DNA of 8,013 nt, taken from positions 1 to 8,013 of the forward strand of contig JAUXXK010000161.1 of assembly GCA_030681145.1 (NCBI GenBank). The letters are read 5' to 3'. A program made the translations under genes and the position numbers. This document shows positions 1 to 5,924 of this stretch, piece by piece. The notes beneath the pieces are model-generated. The model ran no database searches. It had not been told where the DNA came from and worked only from the letters and a program-made list of their open reading frames with translations. The DNA comes from Methanobacteriaceae archaeon. Its GTDB lineage: Archaea; Methanobacteriota; Methanobacteria; Methanobacteriales; Methanobacteriaceae. How positions within the stretch are numbered: position 1 is the first letter of the stretch; each line of letters starts with the position of its first letter.

Positions 1-140
1 TTTTGATTTACTTTTCCACCTGGAAGTTCCCACTTATCTGGATTTGTTTTGGAATCGGTAGATCTTTTAATAATCAATATCTTACCTTTATCATCACTTA
101 TAATGGCTCTCACTGCCAGACCATATACTTGGTTTATCAT
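1..140 (-). CDS. NUDIX hydrolase, N-terminal part (runs off the left edge)
   Basis: The minus strand encodes 46 residues from an ATG at 140-138 to the window edge, with no internal stop. The segment reads as the first beta strands of a NUDIX fold (VYGLAVRAIISDDKGKILII, then KRS) followed by WELPGGKV at residues 37-44, the usual entry into the NUDIX box. The catalytic REXXEE part lies outside the window, so activity and substrate cannot be judged. NUDIX enzymes hydrolyse nucleoside diphosphates linked to another group (ADP-ribose, oxidised dNTPs and similar). An AAGGT sequence 6-10 bases before the ATG supports this start. The family call is strong from the WELPGG context; the subfamily is unknown. 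Confidence 0.85.
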   Translation of the reverse strand, partial: MINQVYGLAVRAIISDDKGKILIIKRSTDSKTNPDKWELPGGKVNQ

Positions 141-172
141 TGATTTTACCTTTTCTTAGAATTTAAATCTTA

Positions 173-193
173 AAAGTTAAACATGTTAACTTT
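173..193. promoter_or_regulatory. Perfect inverted repeat upstream of the NUDIX gene
   Basis: AAAGTTAA at 173-180 and TTAACTTT at 186-193 are perfect 8-bp inverted arms around a 5-base centre (ACATG). The element lies 33-53 bases upstream of the NUDIX start, just downstream of a TATA-like stretch (minus strand, about 206-216), which places it near the expected transcription start. That position suits an operator. An operator role is inference; AT-rich spacers produce such dyads by chance. Confidence 0.35.
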
Positions 194-384
194 AATATTC
201 ATTTTATTATAAGTTATTATTTATTAAATTTAATATTAAAATATATCCTATCATTTAATTAATAACTATTTTATAATAATTCAATATCAAAATTGTTGGT
301 CTAGAGTAATTTAAAAATTTATTTTCTGCTTATTGTTTGGTGAATTTACTATTAGCCGGTTATTATAGAAAACAAAATTACATT

Positions 385-547
385 ATGATGAAAAATTTGA
401 AATAATTATCTCCTGTGGAAATCGTTTAAATGTAAATATCGGCATGAAATAGTTGTAAAAGAATATAAAGAACTTAATATCTGCTGCAGACATCCTAAAG
501 GTCAGGGAAATATCAATAATTGTATTTATTTTAAAACGAATCAATAA
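385..547 (+). pseudogene. Possible broken small Cys/His-rich (zinc-binding-like) protein gene
   Basis: An open frame of 48 sense codons (401-544, stop TAA 545-547) has no ATG, GTG or TTG in frame after the preceding TGA at 398-400. Its translation has a non-random, metal-site-like spacing: FKCKYRH (Cys at 431-433, His at 443-445), then NICCRHPKGQG (two Cys at 482-487, His at 491-493), then NNCIYF (Cys at 521-523). Just upstream, ATG codons at 385 and 388 open the adjacent frame for a few codons (MMKNLK, then stop at 403-405), so a single-base indel in the A-rich stretch would join them into a protein of roughly 53 residues. A TATA-like sequence at 361-367 sits about 24-27 bases before these ATGs, as expected for a leaderless message. 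I do not recognise the family. It may be a decayed gene, a sequencing error in a real small gene, or chance. Confidence 0.4.
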
Positions 548-650
548 AAAGATTTACATAATTATTTAATTATTTAACATTTAATTGATTAATTGAAAAA
601 TCTTATTTTTAGATCATTAGTCTGTCCGAAGCTTTATTAAAGGAATAATA

Positions 651-691
651 TTTATAGTTGCTTAATAATAGTTTATTATACATTAATGGAG
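651..691 (+). promoter_or_regulatory. Likely promoter and RBS of the 76-aa membrane protein gene
   Basis: TTTATA at 651-656, preceded by the purine-rich AAAGGA (BRE-like), fits an archaeal TATA/BRE pair and would place the transcription start near 676-682. GGAG at 688-691 is a ribosome binding site 7 bases before the ATG at 699. The match is by eye only. Confidence 0.4.
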
Positions 692-698
692 ATTTAAA

Positions 699-929
699 AT
701 GGAATATAACAAAAATAATTTTCTATTTGCAGGATTATTTATGATAATTGGAGTTTACTCCATTTATACAAAAACGTATTACAGTGCTTTGGGATGGGTT
801 TTACTAGCGTTTGCCATAATTTTTGGAATGTACATGACTAAAATTAATGCTGAGAAAAAATATTTCATAATGGTTACTATTTTACCTGTTTTGGCTCTGA
901 TTTGTTTTGCTTTAGAAATATTTTATTGA
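699..929 (+). CDS. Small hydrophobic membrane protein, 76 aa, function unknown
   Basis: The translation is almost entirely hydrophobic, with three likely membrane segments at about residues 8-25, 29-47 and 54-75. The segments are separated by short polar turns (YTKTYY; KINAEKKY, the main charged loop). No enzymatic or transporter motif is visible. The start is supported by GGAG seven bases upstream and a TATA-like box further up. The gene stands alone: a long spacer lies before it and about 275 bases follow before the next gene, with a T run at 1037-1043 that may end its transcript. I do not recognise the family; the promoter and RBS argue for a real gene rather than a chance frame. Confidence 0.65.
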   Translation: MEYNKNNFLFAGLFMIIGVYSIYTKTYYSALGWVLLAFAIIFGMYMTKINAEKKYFIMVTILPVLALICFALEIFY

Positions 930-1036
930 TATTACAGAAGCTCATCTTAAATAAATATTTAATTATTTCTAATTAGGGATTAATAGATTTTAAAATGATA
1001 AATAAATTATTATATTAATTGTAATGTCTTAATGAG

Positions 1037-1043
1037 TTTTTTT
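1037..1043 (+). terminator. Oligo-T run, possible archaeal terminator
   Basis: Seven T residues lie about 110 bases after the small membrane protein gene. Archaeal RNA polymerase terminates at oligo-T runs without needing a hairpin, but short T runs are common in DNA this AT-rich. Confidence 0.25.
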
Positions 1044-1193
1044 AGTAATTAATTTTCCTAATTCTTAATATAATTTATTTTAATCACAAAAACCATATAT
1101 ATTACAATATTATATAAATAATGTAAAATAATTATAATTATTATTAATAATAAATTAAATAAAGATTTTTATATGCATATTATTATTTAATAT

Positions 1194-1199
1194 AGGTGA
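1194..1199 (+). promoter_or_regulatory. Ribosome binding site deciding the start of the HTH/CBS gene
   Basis: AGGTGA matches the archaeal anti-Shine-Dalgarno and ends 5 bases before ATG 1205. The upstream in-frame GTG at 1196 lies inside this site, so it is unlikely to be the start. A TATATAAA-like box at about 1110-1118 is the best candidate promoter further upstream. Confidence 0.7.
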
Positions 1200-1204
1200 C
1201 TGCC

Positions 1205-2086
1205 ATGCTCACATCTGTTCAAAAGGAGATTTTACAGAGTTTAATAAATTTATATCGTAATTCTAAGGGTAAATCTATTAAAGGCGAGGAAATTGCGGAA
1301 ATAATGAACCGTAACCCTGGAACCATACGTAATCAGATGCAATCATTGCGTAGTTTGGGTCTGGTAAAAGGTGTTCCTGGTCCTCGTGGTGGTTATAAAC
1401 CTACAATTAAGGCATATCATACTCTTAATATTTCTTCAACAGATAAAGAAACGCATGTACCTCTTTATCGGGATGGAAAAGAATTAAAAGATATATCTGT
1501 TGCTAAAATAGAATTTACCAGTCTTCCACACCCTGGTGAGTGTGAAGCAGCTATCCAAGTTGTGGGAAGTATAAAAAAGCTGGATTTGGGAGATAAGATT
1601 AGAGTAGGCCCTACACCTGTAAATAAACTAGTCATGAATGGAGTAATTGTAGGAAGAGATGACATGGACAATATATTGCTTCTGGATACCACTGCAATTA
1701 GAAGCATACCTAAAAAAACAGTTATGGATGTCGCTACTCTAGATCTTATAACTTTGGACGAAGAATATGATATTAAAACAGCAGCCCGCTATTTATCCGA
1801 GAAAGAAATTGAGGGGGCACCGGTTACAAAAGATGGTGCTATTGTAGGTATAGTTACTTTAAGTGATATAACTAGGGCTATTGGACATAATAGTGAAGAA
1901 ACGAAGCTTAAGGGAATAATGTCTTGTGATATTATAACTGTAGAAGAAGATGTTATGATATCTGATGCCATAGAAATAATGAATAAAAAAAATATTGGCA
2001 GATTAATTGTTTTAAATAAGAAGGGAGATCCTGTAGGTATTGTTACCAGAACAGATCTTTTGGATAAGATTGCTGGATTAAAATAG
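1205..2086 (+). CDS. Predicted transcriptional regulator: N-terminal winged HTH plus C-terminal CBS pair
   Basis: The 293-aa protein has three parts. Residues 1-70 form a winged helix-turn-helix (recognition region near EEIAEIMNRNPGTIRNQMQS, wing GVPGPRGGYKPT). Residues about 98-170 are a beta-rich linker domain (VAKIEFTSLPHPGECEAAI...), which I cannot name. Residues about 174-228 and 238-292 are two CBS motifs, each with the typical GAPVTKDGAIVGIVTLSDI or GRLIVLNKKGDPVGIVTRTDL pattern. This arrangement matches the archaeal HTH-CBS regulators grouped as COG2524. CBS pairs usually bind adenine nucleotides or S-adenosyl compounds, so the protein probably senses a metabolite and changes DNA binding; ligand and targets are unknown. 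ATG 1205 is chosen because AGGTGA precedes it at good spacing. A T run at 2112-2119 follows. The gene is probably monocistronic. Confidence 0.88.
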   Translation: MLTSVQKEILQSLINLYRNSKGKSIKGEEIAEIMNRNPGTIRNQMQSLRSLGLVKGVPGPRGGYKPTIKAYHTLNISSTDKETHVPLYRDGKELKDISVAKIEFTSLPHPGECEAAIQVVGSIKKLDLGDKIRVGPTPVNKLVMNGVIVGRDDMDNILLLDTTAIRSIPKKTVMDVATLDLITLDEEYDIKTAARYLSEKEIEGAPVTKDGAIVGIVTLSDITRAIGHNSEETKLKGIMSCDIITVEEDVMISDAIEIMNKKNIGRLIVLNKKGDPVGIVTRTDLLDKIAGLK

Positions 2087-2111
2087 ATTTAATTTAAATA
2101 AATTATTTAAG

Positions 2112-2119
2112 TTTTTTTT
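2112..2119 (+). terminator. Oligo-T run after the HTH/CBS gene
   Basis: Eight consecutive T residues occur 25 bases after the stop codon, a good position for an archaeal T-run terminator. There is no strong hairpin before it, and archaea do not need one. Confidence 0.45.
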
Positions 2120-2229
2120 AATTTCCATAAATTTAATTTTTTAATTAAAATATGATTAAATAAATGACTTGATAGTAACAGATTATCATAATCATTATTT
2201 TAGTCAAATTGAGATTAGAAACCATATTA

Positions 2230-2237
2230 AGGTGGTG
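2230..2237 (+). promoter_or_regulatory. Strong RBS that sets a TTG start for deoxyhypusine synthase
   Basis: AGGTGGTG is a near-ideal archaeal ribosome binding site and ends 7 bases before TTG 2245. An earlier in-frame TTG at 2209 has no such site and would place the RBS inside the coding region; an ATG at 2281 is further downstream without an RBS. Confidence 0.7.
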
Positions 2238-2244
2238 TATATTT

Positions 2245-3189
2245 TTGAAAGATATTTTAGATACCCATAAAGTTACTCATATGAAAATCACCCATAACAT
2301 GACAGTATCCCAATTTATTGAACAAATGGGGAATATTGGTGTACTGGGATCTGGGAGAGTGCATCGGGCGACCCAAATACTTTCAAAAATGATCGAAGAT
2401 CCTGAAATGAACTTATTTTTAAGTTTGGCTGGACCAATGGTTCCAGGAGGTATGCGTAATATTGTGTCAGACCTTATTAAGGGAGGTTATGTGCGGGTGA
2501 TTATCACTAGTGGGGCCAACCTTACTCATGATTTGTTAGAATCATTTGGAGGATATCATTACTGTAATTATGGTTTTGACGATGAAAAACTTCATAAATC
2601 TGGGATGGGCCGTATTGGAGATATATACACTAAATCTGAGGATTTTGAAGTTTTTGAAAAGGAAATAAATTCCATACTAGAAAAAATTTCCAGTGAAAAC
2701 GATGTTATGTCTATTCAGGATTTTATTTATCGTATTGGAACTCACATAAAAGATGAAAATTCCATTATAAAAGCGGCCGCCGATAACAATGTTCCTATCT
2801 ATGCTCCAGGGATTATAGATAGTATGCTAGGCCTACAGCTCTGGATGTTTAATCAGTCTTCTAAAATGGGTCTGGATGCAGTGGCCGACATGCATCAGCT
2901 TTCTGATATTGTTTTTGAATCTAAAAAAGTCGGAGTGGTTATTTTAGGAGGAGGACTTCCTAAACACTATGCACTAGCCTCAAATATTTTAAAAGGTGGT
3001 GTAGATGCGGCTATTCAAATTACTATGGACCGTAGCGAAACTGGGAGTTTGAGCGGAGCTCCTTTAGAAGAAGCCAAGTCATGGGCCAAGGCTAAAGCAG
3101 GTTCTAATCTGGTAACAGTTATTGGTGATGCTACTGTTTTATTTCCACTGATTTTAGCCGGAGCCCTTGATATAGTAAATGACAAATAA
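2245..3189 (+). CDS. dys: Deoxyhypusine synthase (aIF5A lysine modification)
   Basis: The 314-aa protein (from TTG 2245) catalyses NAD-dependent transfer of the aminobutyl group of spermidine to a specific lysine of translation factor aIF5A (EC 2.5.1.46), a cytosolic step. Family hallmarks include GVLGSGRVHRA, LSLAGPMVPGGMRN, the NAD-site-like TSGANLTHDLLESFGG and, near the C terminus, GGGLPKHYALASNILKGG. The lysine of PKH (residue 240) corresponds to the catalytic lysine that forms the enzyme-substrate intermediate in characterised synthases. SGSLSGA-type loop (TGSLSGAPLEEAKSW) and GDATVLFPL follow as expected. Length is normal for archaea. Its aIF5A substrate gene is not in the window. The next gene starts 76 bases downstream and could be co-transcribed. 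Confidence 0.95.
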   Translation: MKDILDTHKVTHMKITHNMTVSQFIEQMGNIGVLGSGRVHRATQILSKMIEDPEMNLFLSLAGPMVPGGMRNIVSDLIKGGYVRVIITSGANLTHDLLESFGGYHYCNYGFDDEKLHKSGMGRIGDIYTKSEDFEVFEKEINSILEKISSENDVMSIQDFIYRIGTHIKDENSIIKAAADNNVPIYAPGIIDSMLGLQLWMFNQSSKMGLDAVADMHQLSDIVFESKKVGVVILGGGLPKHYALASNILKGGVDAAIQITMDRSETGSLSGAPLEEAKSWAKAKAGSNLVTVIGDATVLFPLILAGALDIVNDK

Positions 3190-3265
3190 TTTTCTTTTTA
3201 TGAAAATGATTCGCCTTTAGAATAAATATTAAATGTCTAAAATAATTGATTTAAGGATTTAAAAA

Positions 3266-3853
3266 ATGGAAATTATTCTAATCATGGTTTTCTTCGCTAT
3301 TTCTGGTTTTTTAATGAAAATATCAGATGATGCCTTTGATGAAAAGGGAGATAAACTATTTGCAACCATTACTGGAATATTGTGTGGTTTTATTATTGGT
3401 TTATTGGTAGTTAATAGTATTGAGGCTGCTTACATCTTCTTTGCAATACTGCTTGGGACATTATTTTCTAAGAAAATAGATGGATTGCACCACATTATAA
3501 CTCTTTTAACATTTGTACTGGTAGCATTTATTTTTGGAATCCCTCAAATGGCATTATACACTTTAATTATATGTTCTTTAGCGGCTTATATTGATGAAAT
3601 TGGTAATGATAATCCTAAATTAAGCAAAAAAAGTTATTTTTTGGAGATTTTCTTTAAATATAGATTTGCCATGAAACTTACCATTCTTGGATTGGTAATT
3701 CTGGGCCTCTACAGTTCATTAACTGGATTTAAAATTCAAGGTATTGAATTTTTAAGTGCTTTTGCATTATTTTATTTTATTTTATTTGAAATTTCTTATG
3801 AATTTGCTGGAAAGTACTTTGAAAGAATTTATAAAAAAAGAATTTTTAGTTGA
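3266..3853 (+). CDS. Multi-pass membrane protein with an acidic DDxxDxxxD motif, function unknown
   Basis: The 195-aa protein has about five or six hydrophobic segments (roughly residues 2-18, 33-50, 52-68, 76-106 as one long or two short segments, 135-152 and 160-180). Charged or polar residues cluster between them: SDDAFDEKGDK at 20-30 (D21, D22, D25, D29), KKIDGLHH at 69-76, YIDEIGNDN at 108-116 and FFKYRFAMK at 129-137. The tail is basic (FERIYKKRIFS). Clustered Asp residues and a His pair at membrane borders suggest a metal-dependent membrane enzyme rather than a simple anchor, but I do not recognise the family. The acidic motif resembles the first motif of UbiA-type prenyltransferases, although this protein is too short for one. 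AAGGA lies 8 bases before the ATG. It may be co-transcribed with deoxyhypusine synthase. Confidence 0.75.
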   Translation: MEIILIMVFFAISGFLMKISDDAFDEKGDKLFATITGILCGFIIGLLVVNSIEAAYIFFAILLGTLFSKKIDGLHHIITLLTFVLVAFIFGIPQMALYTLIICSLAAYIDEIGNDNPKLSKKSYFLEIFFKYRFAMKLTILGLVILGLYSSLTGFKIQGIEFLSAFALFYFILFEISYEFAGKYFERIYKKRIFS

Positions 3854-3936
3854 TTAATTAGATTAATTAACTATAATTAAAGTTGTTAATTAATTCATAT
3901 TGTAAAATGAAGATAATATCATTTAGTACATGACTA

Positions 3937-3943
3937 TTTTTTT
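3937..3943 (+). terminator. Oligo-T run between convergent genes
   Basis: Seven T residues occur about 84 bases after the stop of the membrane protein gene, in the short convergent spacer before pyrF. It could end the plus-strand transcript. On the minus strand the pyrF transcript meets a T5 run (bases 3955-3959 read as T on that strand) soon after its stop. Confidence 0.35.
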
Positions 3944-3978
3944 AATTACTACATAAAAATAGAAAATATTTTTTAGAT

Positions 3979-4626
3979 TTATTTTATCGATTCAATGATT
4001 TTTTCCACTGATTTTTCTGGATTTTCTGCCAGATAAATAGATCTACCTATAATCAATGCATTGGAATATTTTAAAGTCTTACGGGGATCCCCACCTTGAG
4101 TTCCCACACCGGGAGATATCATAAATGATTCTTTTCCCACTACTTTTCTAATCTCTTTTAACCTGTCGGGCCTGGTTGAAGGTGCCACATAATTTTTTAT
4201 ACCTAATTCCACACCCATTTTAGCAATTTTATTTGATACTCCTTTTAAAAACATCTCAGCTCCAGGATGGGACATTTCGGTTAATAAAAAAATTTCTTTA
4301 TTCCTATTTCGAGCCACATCAAGACAAGCCATCACACTATCTGGCCCTACAAATCCATGTGCAATAATTGCATCTGCTCCTGCATCAAAAGTGGCTTGAC
4401 ATATTTTTTTATTGGTTTCAGGAATATCTGCTACCTTGAAATCAGCTATTATTTTAGATGAAAAATTCTCTTTAAATAGGGATATGCAGTCCATACCAGC
4501 AGATAATGTCAGAGGATATCCAATTTTTATAGTATCAATAAATTTTGAAACGCTCTCTGTTATTTCCAGTGCTTGTTTTAAATCCATTATATCCATGGCC
4601 AGTATGATTTTATTTTTGACCTTCAT
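3979..4626 (-). CDS. pyrF: Orotidine-5'-phosphate decarboxylase
   Basis: The enzyme converts OMP to UMP, the last step of de novo pyrimidine synthesis (EC 4.1.1.23). The 215-aa version starting at ATG 4626-4624 begins MKVKNKIILAMD and aligns by eye with the well-studied Methanothermobacter enzyme. Catalytic elements are present: AMD near residue 12, the lysine of DTIKIGYPL at 34, and the D-K-D charge network in IIADFKVADIPET (D62, K64, D67). The phosphate-binding loop region SPGVGTQGGDP and the terminal GRSIYLAENP are also present. The open frame extends 26 codons upstream to 4704, but that segment (polar, N- and K-rich) is not typical of the family. A TATA box lies 28 bases before the chosen ATG and no RBS precedes it, which fits a leaderless message. 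The gene is divergent from cbiM and appears to be monocistronic. Confidence 0.95.
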   Translation of the reverse strand: MKVKNKIILAMDIMDLKQALEITESVSKFIDTIKIGYPLTLSAGMDCISLFKENFSSKIIADFKVADIPETNKKICQATFDAGADAIIAHGFVGPDSVMACLDVARNRNKEIFLLTEMSHPGAEMFLKGVSNKIAKMGVELGIKNYVAPSTRPDRLKEIRKVVGKESFMISPGVGTQGGDPRKTLKYSNALIIGRSIYLAENPEKSVEKIIESIK

Positions 4627-4646
4627 AATAAAAAGTTGGAGATTAT

Positions 4647-4659
4647 GGTTTATATCTTT
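4647..4659 (-). promoter_or_regulatory. Leaderless-type promoter of pyrF
   Basis: Read on the minus strand, AAAGATATAAACC contains a TATA box that begins 28 bases upstream of the ATG at 4626. Archaeal transcription starts about 22-27 bases after the box, so the transcript would begin at or next to the start codon. This agrees with the absence of a Shine-Dalgarno sequence there. It lies inside the longer open frame, which argues against the 4704 start. Confidence 0.55.
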
Positions 4660-4760
4660 GATGGGGGATGGTTCATTTTTTTTATTTTCTAAATCAATTA
4701 ACATAATTTTTATTTAGAAAATCATCCCAATTCAAGTATCTTTGATGTTTTTTTAGAATA

Positions 4761-4782
4761 AATTGAAAAGATTTATATATTA
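4761..4782 (+). promoter_or_regulatory. Upstream promoter-like copy (P1) before cbiM
   Basis: AATTGAAAAGATTTATATA (4761-4779) combines an A-rich BRE-like block with a TATA box at about 4772-4779. The expected transcription start, near 4797-4804, falls in the inverted repeat 4787-4804. The first 17 bases recur with one difference at 4818-4834. Confidence 0.45.
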
Positions 4783-4786
4783 TTCG

Positions 4787-4804
4787 ATTAAAGTTTACTT
4801 TAAT
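4787..4804. promoter_or_regulatory. Operator-like inverted repeat before cbiM
   Basis: ATTAAAGT (4787-4794) and ACTTTAAT (4797-4804) are perfect 8-bp inverted arms separated by TT. The element lies between the two TATA boxes. A second dyad follows immediately: AATTAAT (4802-4808) and ATTAATT (4815-4821) around six bases. Such symmetry between two promoters suits binding of a dimeric, perhaps metal-responsive, repressor; the identity is not inferable. Confidence 0.4.
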
Positions 4805-4817
4805 TAATATTCTGATT

Positions 4818-4874
4818 AATTGAAAAGGTTTATAAAGGATGTTATTCAAGTAAAATTGAATAAAATTAAAGGAG
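4818..4874 (+). promoter_or_regulatory. Main promoter (P2) and RBS of cbiM
   Basis: AATTGAAAAGGTTTATAAA (4818-4836) holds a strong BRE/TATA pair with TTTATA at 4829-4834, placing the transcription start near 4856-4860. AAAGGAGA follows, with GGAG at 4871-4874, 9 bases before the cbiM ATG. The spacing gives a short normal leader. No room remains for a riboswitch in the leader. Confidence 0.6.
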
Positions 4875-4883
4875 AATTTAATC

Positions 4884-5567
4884 ATGCATATTATGGAAGG
4901 ATTTTTGCCTTGGCAATGGTGCCTATTTTGGTACATGGTAGCCATACCTGTGGTTGCTTATGGCGTAATACAAATTAAAAAGATAACAAATGAACATCCT
5001 GAATCTAAACCTCTTCTAGCTGTGTCTGGTGCTTTTGTTTTTGTTTTATCTTCTCTAAAATTGCCTTCAGTTACTGGAAGTTGCTCCCATCCGACAGGTA
5101 ATGGGTTGGGTGCTGTTTTATTTGGTCCGGCGGTTGCCAGTGTTTTAGGAGCTATTGTTCTAGTTTTTCAAGCATTGCTTTTAGCTCATGGGGGTTTGAC
5201 CACACTAGGTGCCAATATATTTTCTATGGGTATTGTAGGTCCTTTAGCAGCTTGGCTAATTTATAAAGGAGTTATTCGTGTTGGATGGAGTTCTTCAATG
5301 GGAATATTTCTGGCTGCTGTGGCTGGAAATTGGTTAACTTATGTAACCACTGCTACTCAACTTTCACTTGCTTTCCCGTTACCTACATTTGGTGAGGCAT
5401 TTGTCAAATTTATGTTAATATTTGCCTACACTCAGATACCTCTGGCCATTGCTGAGGGTCTTTTAACGGTGGTAATATTTGACTACATCTTAAAACTCAG
5501 ACCAGATATTCTGGAAAAATTAAAAGTCATCACTCCGCAAGATAAAAATTTAGAAGAGGCAGTTTAA
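4884..5567 (+). CDS. cbiM: Cobalt ECF transporter, substrate-binding membrane subunit CbiM
   Basis: The 227-aa integral membrane protein is the metal-selecting S component of a group I energy-coupling-factor transporter. It begins MHIMEGFLP, whose free N terminus and His2 belong to the metal site in characterised CbiM/NikM proteins; the third ligand region is SCSHPTG with His69. Other hallmarks are AFVFVLSSLKLPSVTG, LGAVLFGP, LLLAHGGLTTLGANIFSMGIVGP and the closing PLAIAEGLLT helix. About seven membrane segments are expected, and the length is typical. Cobalt rather than nickel is inferred from the adjacent CbiN. The start is fixed by GGAG and by the conserved MHIMEG. The stop codon abuts the cbiN start with no gap. 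Confidence 0.96.
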   Translation: MHIMEGFLPWQWCLFWYMVAIPVVAYGVIQIKKITNEHPESKPLLAVSGAFVFVLSSLKLPSVTGSCSHPTGNGLGAVLFGPAVASVLGAIVLVFQALLLAHGGLTTLGANIFSMGIVGPLAAWLIYKGVIRVGWSSSMGIFLAAVAGNWLTYVTTATQLSLAFPLPTFGEAFVKFMLIFAYTQIPLAIAEGLLTVVIFDYILKLRPDILEKLKVITPQDKNLEEAV

Positions 5568-5873
5568 ATGGTGGACAAAAAATCAATTATACTATTATGT
5601 CTTGTTGCAATTATCGCCATTGCGCCTTTAATAATGTATGGTGGCTTGGGAGAAGACGAAGGTTATTTTGGTGGTGCTGATGGTGCAGCAGGGGACGCTA
5701 TTGAAGAAATTGGCTACCAACCATGGTTTAATTCAATTTGGGAACCACCCAGTGGAGAAATAGAGAGCCTATTTTTCTCTCTTCAAGCAGCTATTGGAGC
5801 TATTATAATAGGATATGTATTTGGATATTACCAAGGTCAGGATAAGGAAAGAAAAAGGCAGGAAGGAGAATAA
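5568..5873 (+). CDS. cbiN: Cobalt ECF transporter auxiliary subunit CbiN
   Basis: The 101-aa protein has membrane segments at about residues 6-24 and 68-88 enclosing an extracytoplasmic loop. The loop carries the family signature: YFGGADGAAGDAIEEI, then PWFNSIWEPPSGEIESLFFSLQAAIGA. CbiN interacts with CbiM and is needed for cobalt loading in known CbiMN modules. The C-terminal tail is charged and cytoplasmic (GQDKERKRQEGE). Its ATG directly follows the cbiM TAA, which indicates translational coupling; no good RBS of its own is visible beyond the purine-rich GAAGAGG within the end of cbiM. Confidence 0.95.
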   Translation: MVDKKSIILLCLVAIIAIAPLIMYGGLGEDEGYFGGADGAAGDAIEEIGYQPWFNSIWEPPSGEIESLFFSLQAAIGAIIIGYVFGYYQGQDKERKRQEGE

Positions 5874-5896
5874 ACGGTTTTTAAATCTTAGATGGA

Positions 5897-5918
5897 TTTA
5901 TATATAAAAAATACAGGT
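5897..5918 (+). promoter_or_regulatory. RBS deciding the cbiQ start, with an overlapping TATA-like box
   Basis: AGGT at 5915-5918 lies 6 bases before ATG 5925 (3 before ATG 5922), whereas no RBS suits the earlier in-frame ATG 5892. TTTATATATA at 5897-5906 begins 28 bases before ATG 5925, so an internal, nearly leaderless promoter for cbiQ is possible. The promoter is inference; the RBS reading is stronger. Confidence 0.4.
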
Positions 5919-5924
5919 ATAATG

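Larger units (their letters stand above)
141..698. other. Long AT-rich intergenic region
   Basis: These 558 bases between two divergently oriented genes contain no intact gene that I can support. They hold the NUDIX upstream region with its inverted repeat (173-193), a short Cys/His-rich open frame without a start (401-547), and the promoter of the small membrane protein at the right end. Base composition rises locally in GC between about 435 and 510, matching the open frame; the rest is mostly A/T with stops in all frames. No tRNA-like or repeat-array structure was seen. Confidence 0.7.

Noticed and set aside
385..391. C box (ATGATGA) of a C/D box guide RNA
   Set aside because: No CTGA D box or matching C'/D' boxes occur at the needed spacing downstream.
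549..604. Hairpin terminator formed by AAGATTT (549-555) and AAATCTT (598-604)
   Set aside because: Only a 7-bp A/T-rich stem with a loop of more than 40 bases; likely chance, although a T5 run follows.
1465..1971. Minus-strand open frames inside the HTH/CBS gene
   Set aside because: They are antisense to a well-supported conserved gene and encode nothing recognisable.
4412..4717. 101-codon plus-strand open frame opposite pyrF
   Set aside because: It is antisense to the strongly conserved pyrF coding sequence and has no recognisable protein features; a shadow frame.
4837..4883. Cobalamin riboswitch before cbiM
   Set aside because: The leader after the main TATA box is under 30 bases and contains no B12-box-like sequence or extended structure.
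4694..4945. 83-codon minus-strand open frame across the cbiM promoter
   Set aside because: It covers the cbiM promoter, RBS and N terminus and has low-complexity I/N/K/F composition from AT-rich DNA.
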